Source: Streptomyces sp. NBC_01314 (GTDB lineage Bacteria; Actinomycetota; Actinomycetes; Streptomycetales; Streptomycetaceae). Taken from it: 64,000 bases of DNA. Location: contig NZ_CP108394.1 of assembly GCF_041435215.1 (NCBI RefSeq), positions 10,974,001 to 11,038,000 on the forward strand. The letters run 5' to 3'. A program made the position numbers and the translations under genes. Positions 53,190-62,261 of the stretch are shown one piece after another. The notes beneath the pieces are model-generated. The model did no database searches, had not been told where the DNA came from, and worked only from the letters and a program-made list of their open reading frames with translations. Numbering within the stretch: the stretch's first letter is position 1; each line of letters begins with the position of its first letter.

Positions 53190-53345
53190 CACGCCTTCGC
53201 CAACGGCCTCGAGCTCGGTGTTGCTCTGTACGACGAGCAGCGCCTTGCCGTCCGGGGTTCGCGCGATGCCATTGGCGTTGAACCCACTCTGGTAGGCGAT
53301 GTCACCACTGAGGGGTATGTGGACCAAGGCGTCAACGGCACCGTC
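53190..53345 (-). pseudogene. SMP-30/gluconolactonase-like fragment
   Basis: VHIPLSGDIAYQSGFNANG and IARTPDGKALLVVQSNT match one blade of SMP-30/gluconolactonase-type beta-propellers. Both flanks lack homology. Confidence 0.6.
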
Positions 53346-53595
53346 GTCGATGTCGACGGCGGCCTCGTCCGAGCCTGACGGCCCGCCGCTCCTGACGGTG
53401 TCCTCGCCCGGCCGAGGGCTCAGATCAAACCGTCCGAGCAGCGTGACGCCGTACACCCGAGCCGACCGCTGTGCGACTGAGATCCGCCAGAAATTGGTCA
53501 ATCAGTACATGTGTCCCGGCCACCCACTTGTCGTCCTACCTATTCTCTCAACTTTCCTCTCTGTCGGCACCGTTGACACCACCACGGGTCCATTC

Positions 53596-53617
53596 AATCA
53601 TCAGACATCCGATGATT
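53596..53617. promoter_or_regulatory. Palindrome overlapping the fucosidase ribosome-site region
   Basis: AATCATC-N8-GATGATT, with a nested CATCCGATG palindrome, ends 11 bases before the fucosidase ATG and touches its TTGGAG ribosome site. Such a site could block both transcription and translation. Confidence 0.5.
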
Positions 53618-53628
53618 TGGAGTCGCTC

Positions 53629-55977
53629 ATGGGTACGTATCCGAGGCGTCAGGTCCTGGGCGCCGCAGCCGGAGTCGCCGCCGCGGCGGCCCTTCCCCTC
53701 GCCTCAGCCAACGCCGCACACGCCGCCGAACCGCTTGCCGAGTACGCCCGGTCGTGGGCTCCCGTCCCCGACCCCGTCCCTGTTCCCCTCGACTCCCTCT
53801 ACGACAACGACGGCGTCGACACCGCCTCCGCACGGGGCGGTGACTTCGACGGCTCGGGCTACACGTTCCCGGGCGAGGAACTTCCCACGGGCCGTGTCGA
53901 AGTCGACGGCACGCCCTTTGTCTTAGCGGCCTCGGACGCAGGCGCGAAGAACAATGTCGTCGCACTCGGCCAGCGCGTAGAACTGCCCAGAGGCCGCTAC
54001 CTCTCGGCCCTCTTCCTCACCGCGGGCAGCTACGGCAACGCCTCCGGCAAAGCCACGGTCCACTACGCGGACGGCTCGACCACGACCGCCACCCTCGGTG
54101 GATCCGACTGGTACTCCACGGGTGGATCTCTGTCGGCGCCGTACCGCTACACACCGGACGGCACCAGGGACGAACACCGTGTGGGGATCGGCACGTCCGA
54201 GTTGTGGCTCGACCCACAGCGCGACGCCGTGGCGATCACGCTCCCGGTGACCAATCCGGCCCAGGCGAACAAGGCGTCGCTCCACGTGTTCGCGCTGTCC
54301 CTGCAACCTGCCGCCCAGGGGCGCGCGCTGGCCCTGCGCGCGGCCCGGTCCACGAACTCGCTGCTGGAGTCGTCCGGCGCCCAGAGCATCGAAGCCACCG
54401 TCGTCAACGCGGGGACGGTCTCCGTCCTGGCCGCGGACGGCGTGTCGGTGGGCGTCGAGGTTCCGGGAGCCCGCACCGTCGAAGCCGCCCGTGTCCGCCG
54501 CCTGGACCCCGGTGAGCAGGCCCGCATCCGCGTGGGCATCCGCAACCGTGCGGGCACCGCCCCCGGCACGGTCCGCGACGGCTCGGTGACCGTCACCGGA
54601 CGCGGAACCCAAGTCGCCGCGCAGAAAAGCCGGTTGACCCTCGGTGTCGCCGACTACCAGCCCACCGCGTCCTCTCTCTCCGGCCACCAGGCGTCGTACT
54701 GGTTCCAGGGCGCAAAGTTCGGCATCTTCATCCACTGGGGCGTCTACTCGGTGCCGGCCTGGTCGCCGGTCGGAAAGCAGTACGCCGAGTGGTACTGGAA
54801 CCACATGCAGGACCCCGCGAACGCCGTCTACGGGTACCACCGAGAGACATATGGCGAGAACTTCGCCTACGACGACTTCATCCCGATGTTCACGGCGGAG
54901 AAGTTCGACCCGCGCGCCTGGGTCGAACTCTTCCGGGACGCGGGCGCGGAGTACCACGTACTGACCTCGAAGCACCACGAAGGCTTCGCCCTGTGGGACA
55001 CGAAGGTCTCCGACCGCAACTCCGTGAAGATGGGCCCGAAGCGGGACCTCGTCAAGGAACTCTTCGACGCGTCCCGTCGCTACACCCCCGAACTCCACCG
55101 CGGGCTCTACTTCTCCATGCCCGAGTGGTTCAACCCGGACAACCCCTGGATGGGTCACGCCCCGCGCAATCCGTACACCCAGGATCCGGTGCCCTACACG
55201 GGTTACACCGGGGGCAAGGACTTCGTGAAGGACTACCAGGCCCCGCAGATGCTGGAGCTGATCGAAGGCTACGACCCGGAGCTCATCTGGTGCGACATCG
55301 GCGGCGCCAACGACAGCCTCCGTGTCCTGGCCGAGTACTTCAACCACGCGAAGAACCGCGCCCGGCCCATCGAGGTCACCGTCAACGACCGTTCGGGCAT
55401 CGGCTTCCACGACTTCACGACCCCCGAGTACACGACGTACGACAACACGGTCGTCGCCAAGTGGGAGTCCAGCCGCGGCCTGGACCCGTTCAGCTACGGG
55501 TACAACCAGGCGACCCCGGACGACGCCTACATGACGACCGAGGAGGTCGTGCACAGCCTCGTCGACATCGTCTCCAAGAACGGCAACTTCCTCCTCGACA
55601 TCGGCCCACGTGCCGACGGCACCATCCCCGAGATCATGCAGACCCGGCTGCGCGAGACAGGCCGCTGGCTGCGCACCAACGGAGAGGCGATCTACGACAC
55701 CACGTACTGGTCCCGGATGGCCGAACTGGGCGAGGACCTGCGGTTCACCATCCGCCCCGACGAGGCCTTCTACATCCACTCCCTGGCCAAGCCGGGCGCC
55801 AGACTCACCGTTGAAGCACCGATCCCGATCCGCAGCGGAGACAAGGTGACGATGCTCGGCCATGGCCGGCCCCTGACCTGGACCCGCAGCAACGGGGCGC
55901 TGGTGATCGACGTCCCCGAAGCCGCACGCAAGGCGGGGCAGCACGCATGGGTCTTCAAAGTGCACTGGCGTGCCTGA
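53629..55977 (+). CDS. Tat-exported GH29 alpha-L-fucosidase-like glycoside hydrolase
   Basis: A 782-residue secreted enzyme. It opens with a twin-arginine signal (PRRQVLG, then AAAGVAAAAALPLASANA). Residues 45-230 form a beta-rich, carbohydrate-binding-like module, 230-340 an Ig-like linker domain, and 360-700 the GH29 catalytic barrel: FGIFIHWGVYSVPAW (His369), TSKHHEGFALWD and IWCDIGG, whose Asp556 is the expected nucleophile; NGNFLLDIGPRADG closes the barrel. A C-terminal beta domain follows. It should remove alpha-fucosyl residues from glycans outside the cell. ATG 53629 has GGAG six bases upstream. It stands alone in the plus direction. Confidence 0.9.
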   Translation: MGTYPRRQVLGAAAGVAAAAALPLASANAAHAAEPLAEYARSWAPVPDPVPVPLDSLYDNDGVDTASARGGDFDGSGYTFPGEELPTGRVEVDGTPFVLAASDAGAKNNVVALGQRVELPRGRYLSALFLTAGSYGNASGKATVHYADGSTTTATLGGSDWYSTGGSLSAPYRYTPDGTRDEHRVGIGTSELWLDPQRDAVAITLPVTNPAQANKASLHVFALSLQPAAQGRALALRAARSTNSLLESSGAQSIEATVVNAGTVSVLAADGVSVGVEVPGARTVEAARVRRLDPGEQARIRVGIRNRAGTAPGTVRDGSVTVTGRGTQVAAQKSRLTLGVADYQPTASSLSGHQASYWFQGAKFGIFIHWGVYSVPAWSPVGKQYAEWYWNHMQDPANAVYGYHRETYGENFAYDDFIPMFTAEKFDPRAWVELFRDAGAEYHVLTSKHHEGFALWDTKVSDRNSVKMGPKRDLVKELFDASRRYTPELHRGLYFSMPEWFNPDNPWMGHAPRNPYTQDPVPYTGYTGGKDFVKDYQAPQMLELIEGYDPELIWCDIGGANDSLRVLAEYFNHAKNRARPIEVTVNDRSGIGFHDFTTPEYTTYDNTVVAKWESSRGLDPFSYGYNQATPDDAYMTTEEVVHSLVDIVSKNGNFLLDIGPRADGTIPEIMQTRLRETGRWLRTNGEAIYDTTYWSRMAELGEDLRFTIRPDEAFYIHSLAKPGARLTVEAPIPIRSGDKVTMLGHGRPLTWTRSNGALVIDVPEAARKAGQHAWVFKVHWRA

Positions 55978-56079
55978 GACCAGGGGGACACCCTGAGCAC
56001 GACCGGTGGTCGCGACGGCACAACGCTGTTCGCGACACCGGTTTGCGCTCTCAGGGCGTCAGCCTGCCCATTCCGCTGA

Positions 56080-56430
56080 ACAGCCGGGGTGAGGACTGCT
56101 GGAAAAAAGGAGCGGAGGTGGCCGGCCAGTTTCTCGGGCTGCTCGTCGGGGACCCAGTGACCGCACTCGTCGATCACCACCTCGGTGACGTCCTAGGCCT
56201 GTCCTAGGCCATCTTCCGGCAGGAGGCGGCGACCTCGGACCCACGACCCCAGCCGGTGCCGCCGCCGACCGCCAGGACCGGCATCTCCAGCGGGGGCAGC
56301 CCGGTGTTGTCCGCGACGTCTTGGAGGGCGCTTCGGTAGCACTGGAAACCCGCCCGGTTGGTGCCTGGGGAGCTGTACACGCGCAGGTACTCGGCGATGT
56401 CCGCGGGATCGATGGCATCGGGCCGCCGTC
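56080..56430 (-). pseudogene. Alpha/beta hydrolase (epoxide-hydrolase-like) C-terminal remnant
   Basis: In mixed frames: ADIAEYLRVYSSPGTNRAG, FQCYRSALQDVADN, LEMPVLAVGGGTGWG and VIDECGHWVPDEQPEKLAGH, which includes the catalytic His of the family. Frameshifts and stops interrupt it and the N-terminal half is missing. Confidence 0.7.
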
Positions 56431-56445
56431 CGCACCTACTGGGAA

Positions 56446-57229
56446 TCAGCTGTCGTCCTCGAAGACGGCGAGTTCGATGGTGACCGCGACGGGGCTGTTG
56501 GCGGGATCGACGACCCCTCCGTGCACGGCGCCGGTGATGTCGCCGACGAGGATGTGCAGCGGCGAGTCCGGTTCGGAGTCCGGCCCCGCACGATGCCGCG
56601 GCGGAACCCGGCGTCCACGCAGATGCGCTCCGCGGCCTCGCGCAGGTTCATCCCGGGAAGTACACGGGCGACCACCACGAGCCGGCCCTCGGCCGAGGCC
56701 GGGACGTTGGCGGGCTGTGGTGTGAACACCGGCATCCGAGTCTCGGGACCGTCGTCGCTGCGATAGTGCACGCCGGGCAGCGGGTACACGATCGCACGCA
56801 CCGCTACCGGCCCGATCACCGTGTCGGGGAGGAGGACGTGGCCTGCCCGCACCGCACCCTCCGCGTCGATCCATGCCGCGTGACACAGTGGATGAACGGC
56901 TCGCCGTTTCGCCTCCCCAGAGTCACCGAACCCCGGATGAGGTTGACGGGCCCCTTGGCGGTTCTGCCCTCTCCGTACTGGAGGGCCTTGCTGCCGTCGG
57001 GGCAGTCCGTGGGAATGCAGTACTCCAGGGTGTCGAAGGTGCCGCTGAGAATCTCGGTGTGGGCGGAGTCGACACCCTTCTCCTGTGCCACCTTCGCAAG
57101 AGCGTCCATCAGCCGCATTCCCGGGTCCAGCGAAACATTGACCGGAGTCGACCGTGCCTCGACGCGCGATCCGCTCCTGGGAGGGTGGCCCGGGGTGACG
57201 CAGGGCTCGACCACGGTCGGCGCGCTCAC
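56446..57229 (-). pseudogene. PCC/DUF296 double-domain protein with two frameshifts
   Basis: From GTG 57229 the frame gives the first PCC domain (LDPGMRLMDALAKVAQEKGV, LQYGEGRTAKGPVNLIRG, TLGRRNGEPFIHC), shifts near 56,880 to HAAWIDAEGAVRAGHVLLPD and VVARVLPGMNLREAAERIC, and shifts again near 56,590 to LHILVGDITGAVHGGVVDP and ending VTIELAVFEDDS. Total length (~260 codons) is normal for the family, so only two single-base changes separate it from an intact gene. Function of these proteins is unknown. The 57.23-57.78 kb stretch upstream shows nothing recognisable. Confidence 0.65.
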
Positions 57230-57785
57230 GAGCCGCTCCCGGATTCGCGGTCACTGCATGGCGTCATCGTCGACCTCCGGTCTGGGGCTCCTCGGCCCGT
57301 CGAAGTGGCGCGCCCCATGCTGGAAGGAGGGAATCCGAGCGGATACCGCGAAATGCAGCCAGCCGCGCGCCGCTGCTCCTCGTTCTGTCGAAAAACGCAG
57401 ATGGCAGCGGGGGCTTCAGTCGATTCCGTCAGCGCGTCCGGGATGCGGCGGTCTCGCTTTCGGGTCTGAGCACCAAGGATCACGGCGTACTTTCGTAACG
57501 CTTCCAATGGTCCGTGGTCGCCGGCGGCCCATAACTGTGCGCAACTCACCGAGTGATCTCATTTGCGTCACCACCCCCGCGATGAATCTCCCGGCCGACT
57601 CAGCGGCCGGCTGGACGACGCATGCCGTTGCCGCCCGGGACATCGCCGGACCATGGCAGGAGCAGACCACGCAGCGCAGAGCAAGGCTTGTCGGACTCAA
57701 GAAGCGAACTGCGGCCGTCGGCAACAGGCATCAGAACGTTCCCGGCGCGACCGAGGGCACGACGGCCCGTCAGGGCGTGCGTCAC

Positions 57786-58080
57786 GGCAGACGCTGACTC
57801 GGCGGGGCGGCCGCCGGCCTCTGCGCCGTGCTGCTCGCCACCGCGTGCGCGCCGCAGGCAGCGACCTCCTCCGGCTCGGAGGCGGACGTCGATCGCGACG
57901 TCGCCGCGGCCCTCAAGAAGGAGGGCCTGGTGAGGTTCCACGACGGCCAGTACATGGAGAACTCCCTCCAGGCCTACGTGATGAAGGAGATCGTCACCGA
58001 GCTCGGCGGGAAGGCCGAAACCGTTCAGAGCGGCCCGGCCGAGGCCGCGGCGGCGATGTGCAAGTCGGACGATCTCTGCT
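57786..58080 (+). pseudogene. Truncated ABC-type substrate-binding lipoprotein remnant
   Basis: The frame starts just after a TGA with the hydrophobic part of a lipoprotein signal and lipobox LLATAC, then VDRDVAAALKKEGLVRFHDG and YVMKEIVTELGGKAETV, resembling the first ~80 residues of a binding protein. It lacks a start and breaks off at 58,080, where an oppositely oriented SDR fragment begins. Confidence 0.5.
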
Positions 58081-58270
58081 CACGTCGACGACCCGCAGGT
58101 GGAGCGACGAGGGGGAGGACAGCTCGGCCTTCGTCTCCTCCAGGCGTTCCTGGGAGATGTCACTCGCGAAGACCTCGTATCCCGCTTCGACGAAAGCGCG
58201 GGCGATACCGCGCCCGGTGCCGGAGCCTGCCCCAGTGATGATGACGCTCGGTTTGTCCGTGCCTGTGACC
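58080..58270 (-). pseudogene. SDR N-terminal fragment
   Basis: KPSVIITGAGSGTGRGIARAF, VEAGYEVFASDISQERLEE and LHLRVVDVSRD are the first two strands and NAD loop of a classical SDR. It stops abruptly at the junction with the binding-protein remnant and has no start codon. Confidence 0.75.
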
Positions 58271-58354
58271 CTAGGGATCCTCCGGCGCGGGCCTGAAATG
58301 GAATCCTCATGACACGGCACGCGAAGTTTTGGGATATCCACCGGCGGGTGGGTC

Positions 58355-59353
58355 TCAGGGATCCGGGGCGGCCTGACGAGCCGCGTAGGCGGCGGGTGTG
58401 AGGCCGGTGTGGTGGCGGAAGAACCGGCCGAAGTTGGCCGTGTCGGTGAAGCCGAGGTGGTCGGCGACAGCGCGGGCGGTCCACCGGGCGTGGCCGAGCA
58501 GACGGCGCGCTTCGAGCAGGCGGCGCTGATCGATGACCTGCCGTGCTCCCGTGTCGGCGGCGGCCCGGGTGGCGCGGCTGAGGGTGCGTACGGAACAGCC
58601 GAGCAGCCGGGCGTAGTCGTCGACGTGGTGCAGCTCGCGGTAGCGCAGCTCCAGGGCGTCCAGGAACCGTTCGTAGACCGGCCGTTGCCCCGAGGTGCCG
58701 ACCAGGGGAGTGGTCCTGGCGGCGACCGGAGCTTGTGTGAGGTCCGGTGAGCTGGCGAGGCGCAGCAGCAGGGCTTCGAGGAGGCTGCACCGCAGGGCGT
58801 GATGGGCCGCGAGCGGGCGGCGTCCCAACGCCCGGTGTTCGTCGAGGAGTTGGAACGCGGTCTGCTCCAGCCAGGGGGCGTCGTCGGAATGCGGGGTCAG
58901 CACGGCGGGGGCGTCGTGCGAAGTGACGGGAGCCAGCTGGTGGGCGATGTCGGGCCGGAGCGCCTCCGGTTCGAACAGGATGAAGGGCCCACGTACGGCC
59001 CTGGGGTCGTGCCAGCACTGCACGTGCCCTGGGCGTACCCACAGCCACTGGCCAGGTGCGACGGTGCGTGTGACGTGGTCGACGTCGTGCCGCAGTTCAC
59101 CCTCCGTCACGAGGATCAGGTAGTGGAAGGTGGCACGGCCCGGACGGGGCGGATTCCACGGCCAGTCGTTGTGGTCGGTATGGAAGTCCTCGACGGTGGT
59201 CACTTCCAGGCCGTACGGCGTACCGACGGGGGGCTGGAAGCCGTACAGCGGGACGGACTCGGGCTCTGCGCGTACGGCGGGGTCGGGCCGCGGGACGAAG
59301 AGGGCGGAGGAATCCTGCTCCGACCTCCTCGGGTGTCGCCTGTCGACCATCAT
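58355..59353 (-). CDS. AraC family transcriptional regulator
   Basis: A ~332-residue AraC/XylS regulator. The N-terminal cupin-like domain (FHTDHNDWPWNPPRPGRATF, VAPGQWLWVRPGHVQCWHD) senses a ligand; the C-terminal double helix-turn-helix is clear (YARLLGCSVRTLSRATRAA and AVADHLGFTDTANFGRFFR, HHTGLTPAAYAA). ATG 59353 or the next ATG at 59350 are equivalent starts. It is divergent from the YjbR-type genes, with an inverted repeat right before its start, so it probably controls them and itself. Confidence 0.9.
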   Translation of the reverse strand: MMVDRRHPRRSEQDSSALFVPRPDPAVRAEPESVPLYGFQPPVGTPYGLEVTTVEDFHTDHNDWPWNPPRPGRATFHYLILVTEGELRHDVDHVTRTVAPGQWLWVRPGHVQCWHDPRAVRGPFILFEPEALRPDIAHQLAPVTSHDAPAVLTPHSDDAPWLEQTAFQLLDEHRALGRRPLAAHHALRCSLLEALLLRLASSPDLTQAPVAARTTPLVGTSGQRPVYERFLDALELRYRELHHVDDYARLLGCSVRTLSRATRAAADTGARQVIDQRRLLEARRLLGHARWTARAVADHLGFTDTANFGRFFRHHTGLTPAAYAARQAAPDP

Positions 59354-59359
59354 GTGTCC

Positions 59360-59375
59360 GCAGTTTACCAACTGC
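59360..59375. promoter_or_regulatory. Inverted repeat at the AraC gene start
   Basis: GCAGTT-TACC-AACTGC, perfect 6-base arms, 7 bases before the AraC ATG; a candidate autoregulatory site. Confidence 0.5.
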
Positions 59376-59543
59376 TCTGTCGTCAGGGGGGAAAGGATGG
59401 TGAGGGCGTCCCGCGCGTCCCGCGTGCTCACCGCCGCGGTCGTGTGGCTGGCACTGCTGTTCGTACTGATCATGCCGGAAACGGCACCGCGCGCCCTGTA
59501 CCGCCGGTCGGGGCGTCGTGGATCGATGAAGGAGCTGATGACC

Positions 59544-59927
59544 ATGGACGGAGAGACGCTGCAGAAGACCGCCGCCGACTGCGCCGAGGAACTTCCCGGG
59601 GCTGGGCTGGAGCACCCGTTCGGCCCCGAGTGGGAGGTGTACAAGGTGCGTGGCAAGGTTTTCATGCTCATGACGCAGGTGACGGGTGAGCCCTCGGTGA
59701 TTCTCAAATCGGCCCCCGACGAGTCGGCCGCCCTGCGTCACGAGCACGTGGAGATCACCCCCGGATACCACATGAACAAGAGGCACTGGATCACGCTGGA
59801 GGGCGGAGACACTGTCGACGAGACGCTGGTGAAGGAGCTCGTGACCGACTCCTACCGTCTTGTCGTCAGCGGGCTCGCCAAGTCCCGGCAGCCTGTCGAC
59901 CCGCACACCTACGGCCGCCGCACCTGA
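59544..59927 (+). CDS. MmcQ/YjbR family protein (first of a tandem pair)
   Basis: A ~127-residue YjbR/MmcQ protein (CyaY-like fold): GAGLEHPFGPEWEVYKVRGKVF, LKSAPDESAALR, TPGYHMNKRHWITLEGG and ELVTDSYRLVVSGL are family marks. Members may bind DNA or nucleotides; no reaction is known. ATG 59544 is chosen because AAGGAG lies nine bases before it; in-frame ATGs at 59538 and 59526 are alternatives. A close paralogue follows after 8 bases. Confidence 0.87.
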   Translation: MDGETLQKTAADCAEELPGAGLEHPFGPEWEVYKVRGKVFMLMTQVTGEPSVILKSAPDESAALRHEHVEITPGYHMNKRHWITLEGGDTVDETLVKELVTDSYRLVVSGLAKSRQPVDPHTYGRRT

Positions 59928-59935
59928 CCTCCGGC

Positions 59936-60298
59936 ATGTCCTTCAACGGCACGAAGCTCCAGGACACCGCGCGCCACACCGCACTCACGCTCCCGGGAGT
60001 CAGCCACGGGCGCCCGTTCACCGAGCAGCTGGACGTCTACAAGGTGGCGGGCAAGGTCTTCCTGATCGTCACCGACGACCCGGACGAACTCATCGTCACC
60101 CTCAAGGCGGAACCGGAGTACGGGCGTCTGCTACAAGGCCAGTACCCGTCGCTCACTCCGGGCCGCTACCTCGACAAGCGGCACTGGATCTCCGTAGGAG
60201 CCGGCCGGGGCGTCACCGCCGACCTGGTCGCCGAACTCGTCGACCACTCCTACCACCTCGTTCTGGCGACGGTTCCGCACAACCGCCGCCCCGGTTGA
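59936..60298 (+). CDS. MmcQ/YjbR family protein (second of a tandem pair)
   Basis: A 120-residue paralogue of the preceding gene: TLPGVSHGRPFTEQLDVYKV, IVTLKAEPEYGRLL, SLTPGRYLDKRHWISVGAG and LVDHSYHLVLATVP. Both share the VYKVxGKVF and KRHWI signatures, so they arose by duplication. There is no Shine-Dalgarno before ATG 59936, suggesting translation coupled to the first gene. The PPOX gene follows after a tandem repeat. Confidence 0.88.
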   Translation: MSFNGTKLQDTARHTALTLPGVSHGRPFTEQLDVYKVAGKVFLIVTDDPDELIVTLKAEPEYGRLLQGQYPSLTPGRYLDKRHWISVGAGRGVTADLVAELVDHSYHLVLATVPHNRRPG

Positions 60299-60354
60299 CC
60301 AACCGACCAACCGACCAACCGACCGATCGACCAACCGGCCGACCGACCGACGAC
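60299..60354 (+). repeat. Short tandem repeat (ACCAACCG-type octamer)
   Basis: Immediately after the YjbR stop, imperfect copies of ACCAACCG / ACCGACCG run for about 55 bases, ending 21 bases before the PPOX start, just ahead of its AAGGA ribosome site. Such an array can vary in length by slippage. Confidence 0.8.
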
Positions 60355-60375
60355 GGACAAGGACAAGGACCGCCC

Positions 60376-60879
60376 ATGCACAGTATGTCGGCCGATGAAT
60401 GGCACGCCTTCGTCACGCGCGGCGCGCCCACCGGACGGTTCGCCACCGTCGGGGGCGATGGCACGCCGAACATCACCCCCGTCTGGTACGTCTTCGATGG
60501 CGAGGCCTTCCTGTTCACCACGGGAAGCGCGACGGCCAAGGCCCGCAACCTGCGGCGCAACCCCCGAGCATCACTCTGCGTCGCTGACGACGCGCCTCCG
60601 TTCGCCTACGTCGAGGCGCGCGGCGAAGTGACGCTCAGCGGGGACCTCGACGAACTCCTCGATGTCGCGACCCGGGCCGGTGCCCGGTACATGGGCGCGG
60701 ACAGGGCCAAGGAATTCGGCAAGCGCAACGCCGTCCCCGGCGAACTCGTCGTCCGCCTGCGCCCCACCAAGGTCATCGCCTACGGCGGCGTCACCGAGGA
60801 TGAACAGGGTGACCACTTCCTGGCGTTCAAGAACCCCGTCAAGTTCACTGCGGACCTGCACGGCTTCCTCAGTGCGTAG
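60376..60879 (+). CDS. PPOX-class (pyridoxamine 5'-phosphate oxidase-like) F420/FMN protein
   Basis: A 167-residue split-barrel flavin/F420-binding protein: RFATVGGDGTPNITPVWYVFDG, LFTTGSATAKARNLRRNP, ASLCVADDAPPFAYVEARG and LVVRLRPTKVIAYGGV, the pattern of actinobacterial F420-dependent PPOX oxidoreductases. It likely reduces an unknown substrate with F420H2 or FMNH2. AAGGA lies six bases before ATG 60376. It is co-directional with the YjbR pair and the dehydrogenase that follows. Confidence 0.9.
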   Translation: MHSMSADEWHAFVTRGAPTGRFATVGGDGTPNITPVWYVFDGEAFLFTTGSATAKARNLRRNPRASLCVADDAPPFAYVEARGEVTLSGDLDELLDVATRAGARYMGADRAKEFGKRNAVPGELVVRLRPTKVIAYGGVTEDEQGDHFLAFKNPVKFTADLHGFLSA

Positions 60880-60917
60880 AACCGACCGTACAGACACCGT
60901 ACGAACAAGGAGTCGCC

Positions 60918-61910
60918 ATGGAGGGAACAATGCGGGCCATCGTGGTCGCCGAACCCGGCGGCATCGAGAAACTCGTCGTCACAGACGTGCCCTTGCCCAA
61001 GGTCCGGCCCGGATGGGTTCGTATCAGGGTCAAGGCCTTCGGGGTCAACGAATCCGAGGTCACCACACGCAAGGGCCTGTCCAGCCCCGACGTGACGCTG
61101 CCGCGCGTGCCGGGCATCGAATGCGTCGGTGTGGTCGACGAAGCGCCCGCCGACAGCGGCTTGCGCCCCGGTCAGCAGGTGGCCACCATGATGGGCGGAA
61201 TGGGCCGCTCGTTCGACGGAGCGTACGCGCAATACACACTGGTCCCGGTCGACCAGGTGATCCCGTTCGACTCCGACCTGCCGTGGGAGACCCTCGGGGC
61301 GCTGCCGGAGATGTGCCAGACCGCCTATGGCTCCCTCAGTACCGGACTCGACCTGCGCCCCGGGCAGACGCTGCTGATCCGCGGCGGCACCTCGACGGTC
61401 GGGCTGACCGCTGCCGCCATGGCGAAGGACCTGGGAGCCACCGTGCTCTCCACGACCCGTCGCCTCGAACGCAAGGAGACGCTGCGCGCCTTCGGCGTCG
61501 ACCACCCGATCGTCGATGACGGCGAGATCGCCCGGGCCGTGCGGGAGATCTTCCCGGACGGCGTCGACGCCGCGCTGGAACTGGTCGGCTCCTGCGACCT
61601 GCACGACACCCTGCGGTCGGTCCGCGTCCACGGCACCGTCTGCTTCACGGGCGCACTGTCGGACACGTGGACCATCCAGGACTTCAGCCCTCTCGGCTAC
61701 ATTCCGAACGGGGTGCGGCTGACGGCCTACGGCGGCGCCGCCTCCGACCTGCCCGCGGACGTGTTCGCCCATCAACTGCGCGCCATCTCCGAAGGTCGAC
61801 TCAAGGTCAGCGTGGCGAAGGTGTACCAGGGCCTTGAATCCGTGCGTGAAGCGCAAACCGACCTGGAAGCCGGCGTGACGCCGGGCAAGCACGTGGTGGT
61901 ATTGGGCTGA
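60918..61910 (+). CDS. Zinc-type alcohol dehydrogenase family (quinone oxidoreductase-like) protein
   Basis: A 330-residue medium-chain reductase: VNESEVTTRKGLSSPDV, LPRVPGIECVGVVDEAP, ALPEMCQTAYGSL, and the nucleotide loop IRGGTSTVGLTAAAMAKDLG. Zinc-ligand residues of alcohol dehydrogenases are not evident, so a quinone/enone reductase is likelier. AAGGAG lies five bases before ATG 60918. It probably ends the YjbR-YjbR-PPOX-reductase unit controlled by the divergent AraC gene. Confidence 0.92.
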   Translation: MEGTMRAIVVAEPGGIEKLVVTDVPLPKVRPGWVRIRVKAFGVNESEVTTRKGLSSPDVTLPRVPGIECVGVVDEAPADSGLRPGQQVATMMGGMGRSFDGAYAQYTLVPVDQVIPFDSDLPWETLGALPEMCQTAYGSLSTGLDLRPGQTLLIRGGTSTVGLTAAAMAKDLGATVLSTTRRLERKETLRAFGVDHPIVDDGEIARAVREIFPDGVDAALELVGSCDLHDTLRSVRVHGTVCFTGALSDTWTIQDFSPLGYIPNGVRLTAYGGAASDLPADVFAHQLRAISEGRLKVSVAKVYQGLESVREAQTDLEAGVTPGKHVVVLG

Positions 61911-62261
61911 GGACATCCGGTGCCCTGCGCGGCGAGTGGCCGGAGCGCGCCGAGGACGGTGGCACCGCCGGGGCGGCACGGCGGATGTCACCTTCCGTGA
62001 ACACCGACTGAGGGTTCCGCCGAGCTGCCGGTTCTGGCCGCCCCCACCCAACGAGTGAGTGAACTGGATCTCGGCGCGTCGCTCCTGCGCGCGCTGTTCT
62101 CCCAGGACGGGATCGGCGTCAGTGTCCATGACCTCACCGCGTAGAACGTCTCGGCGATGTGGGAAACGCAGACCCGGGCTCCCTGAAGCGTGGATCTGCC
62201 GGGGGCCGGCCGACGCAGCCGGCAGCAGATTCTGGATCTCATCCACGTGCTGACGCGGAAA

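Noticed and set aside
53923..55965. A 680-codon minus-strand frame opposite the fucosidase
   Set aside because: It mirrors the coding strand of an intact GH29 gene, lacks domains and has no ribosome site.
60299..60354. Tandem octamers considered as a CRISPR-like array
   Set aside because: Units are 8 bases with no spacers and there are no cas genes; it is a simple tandem repeat.
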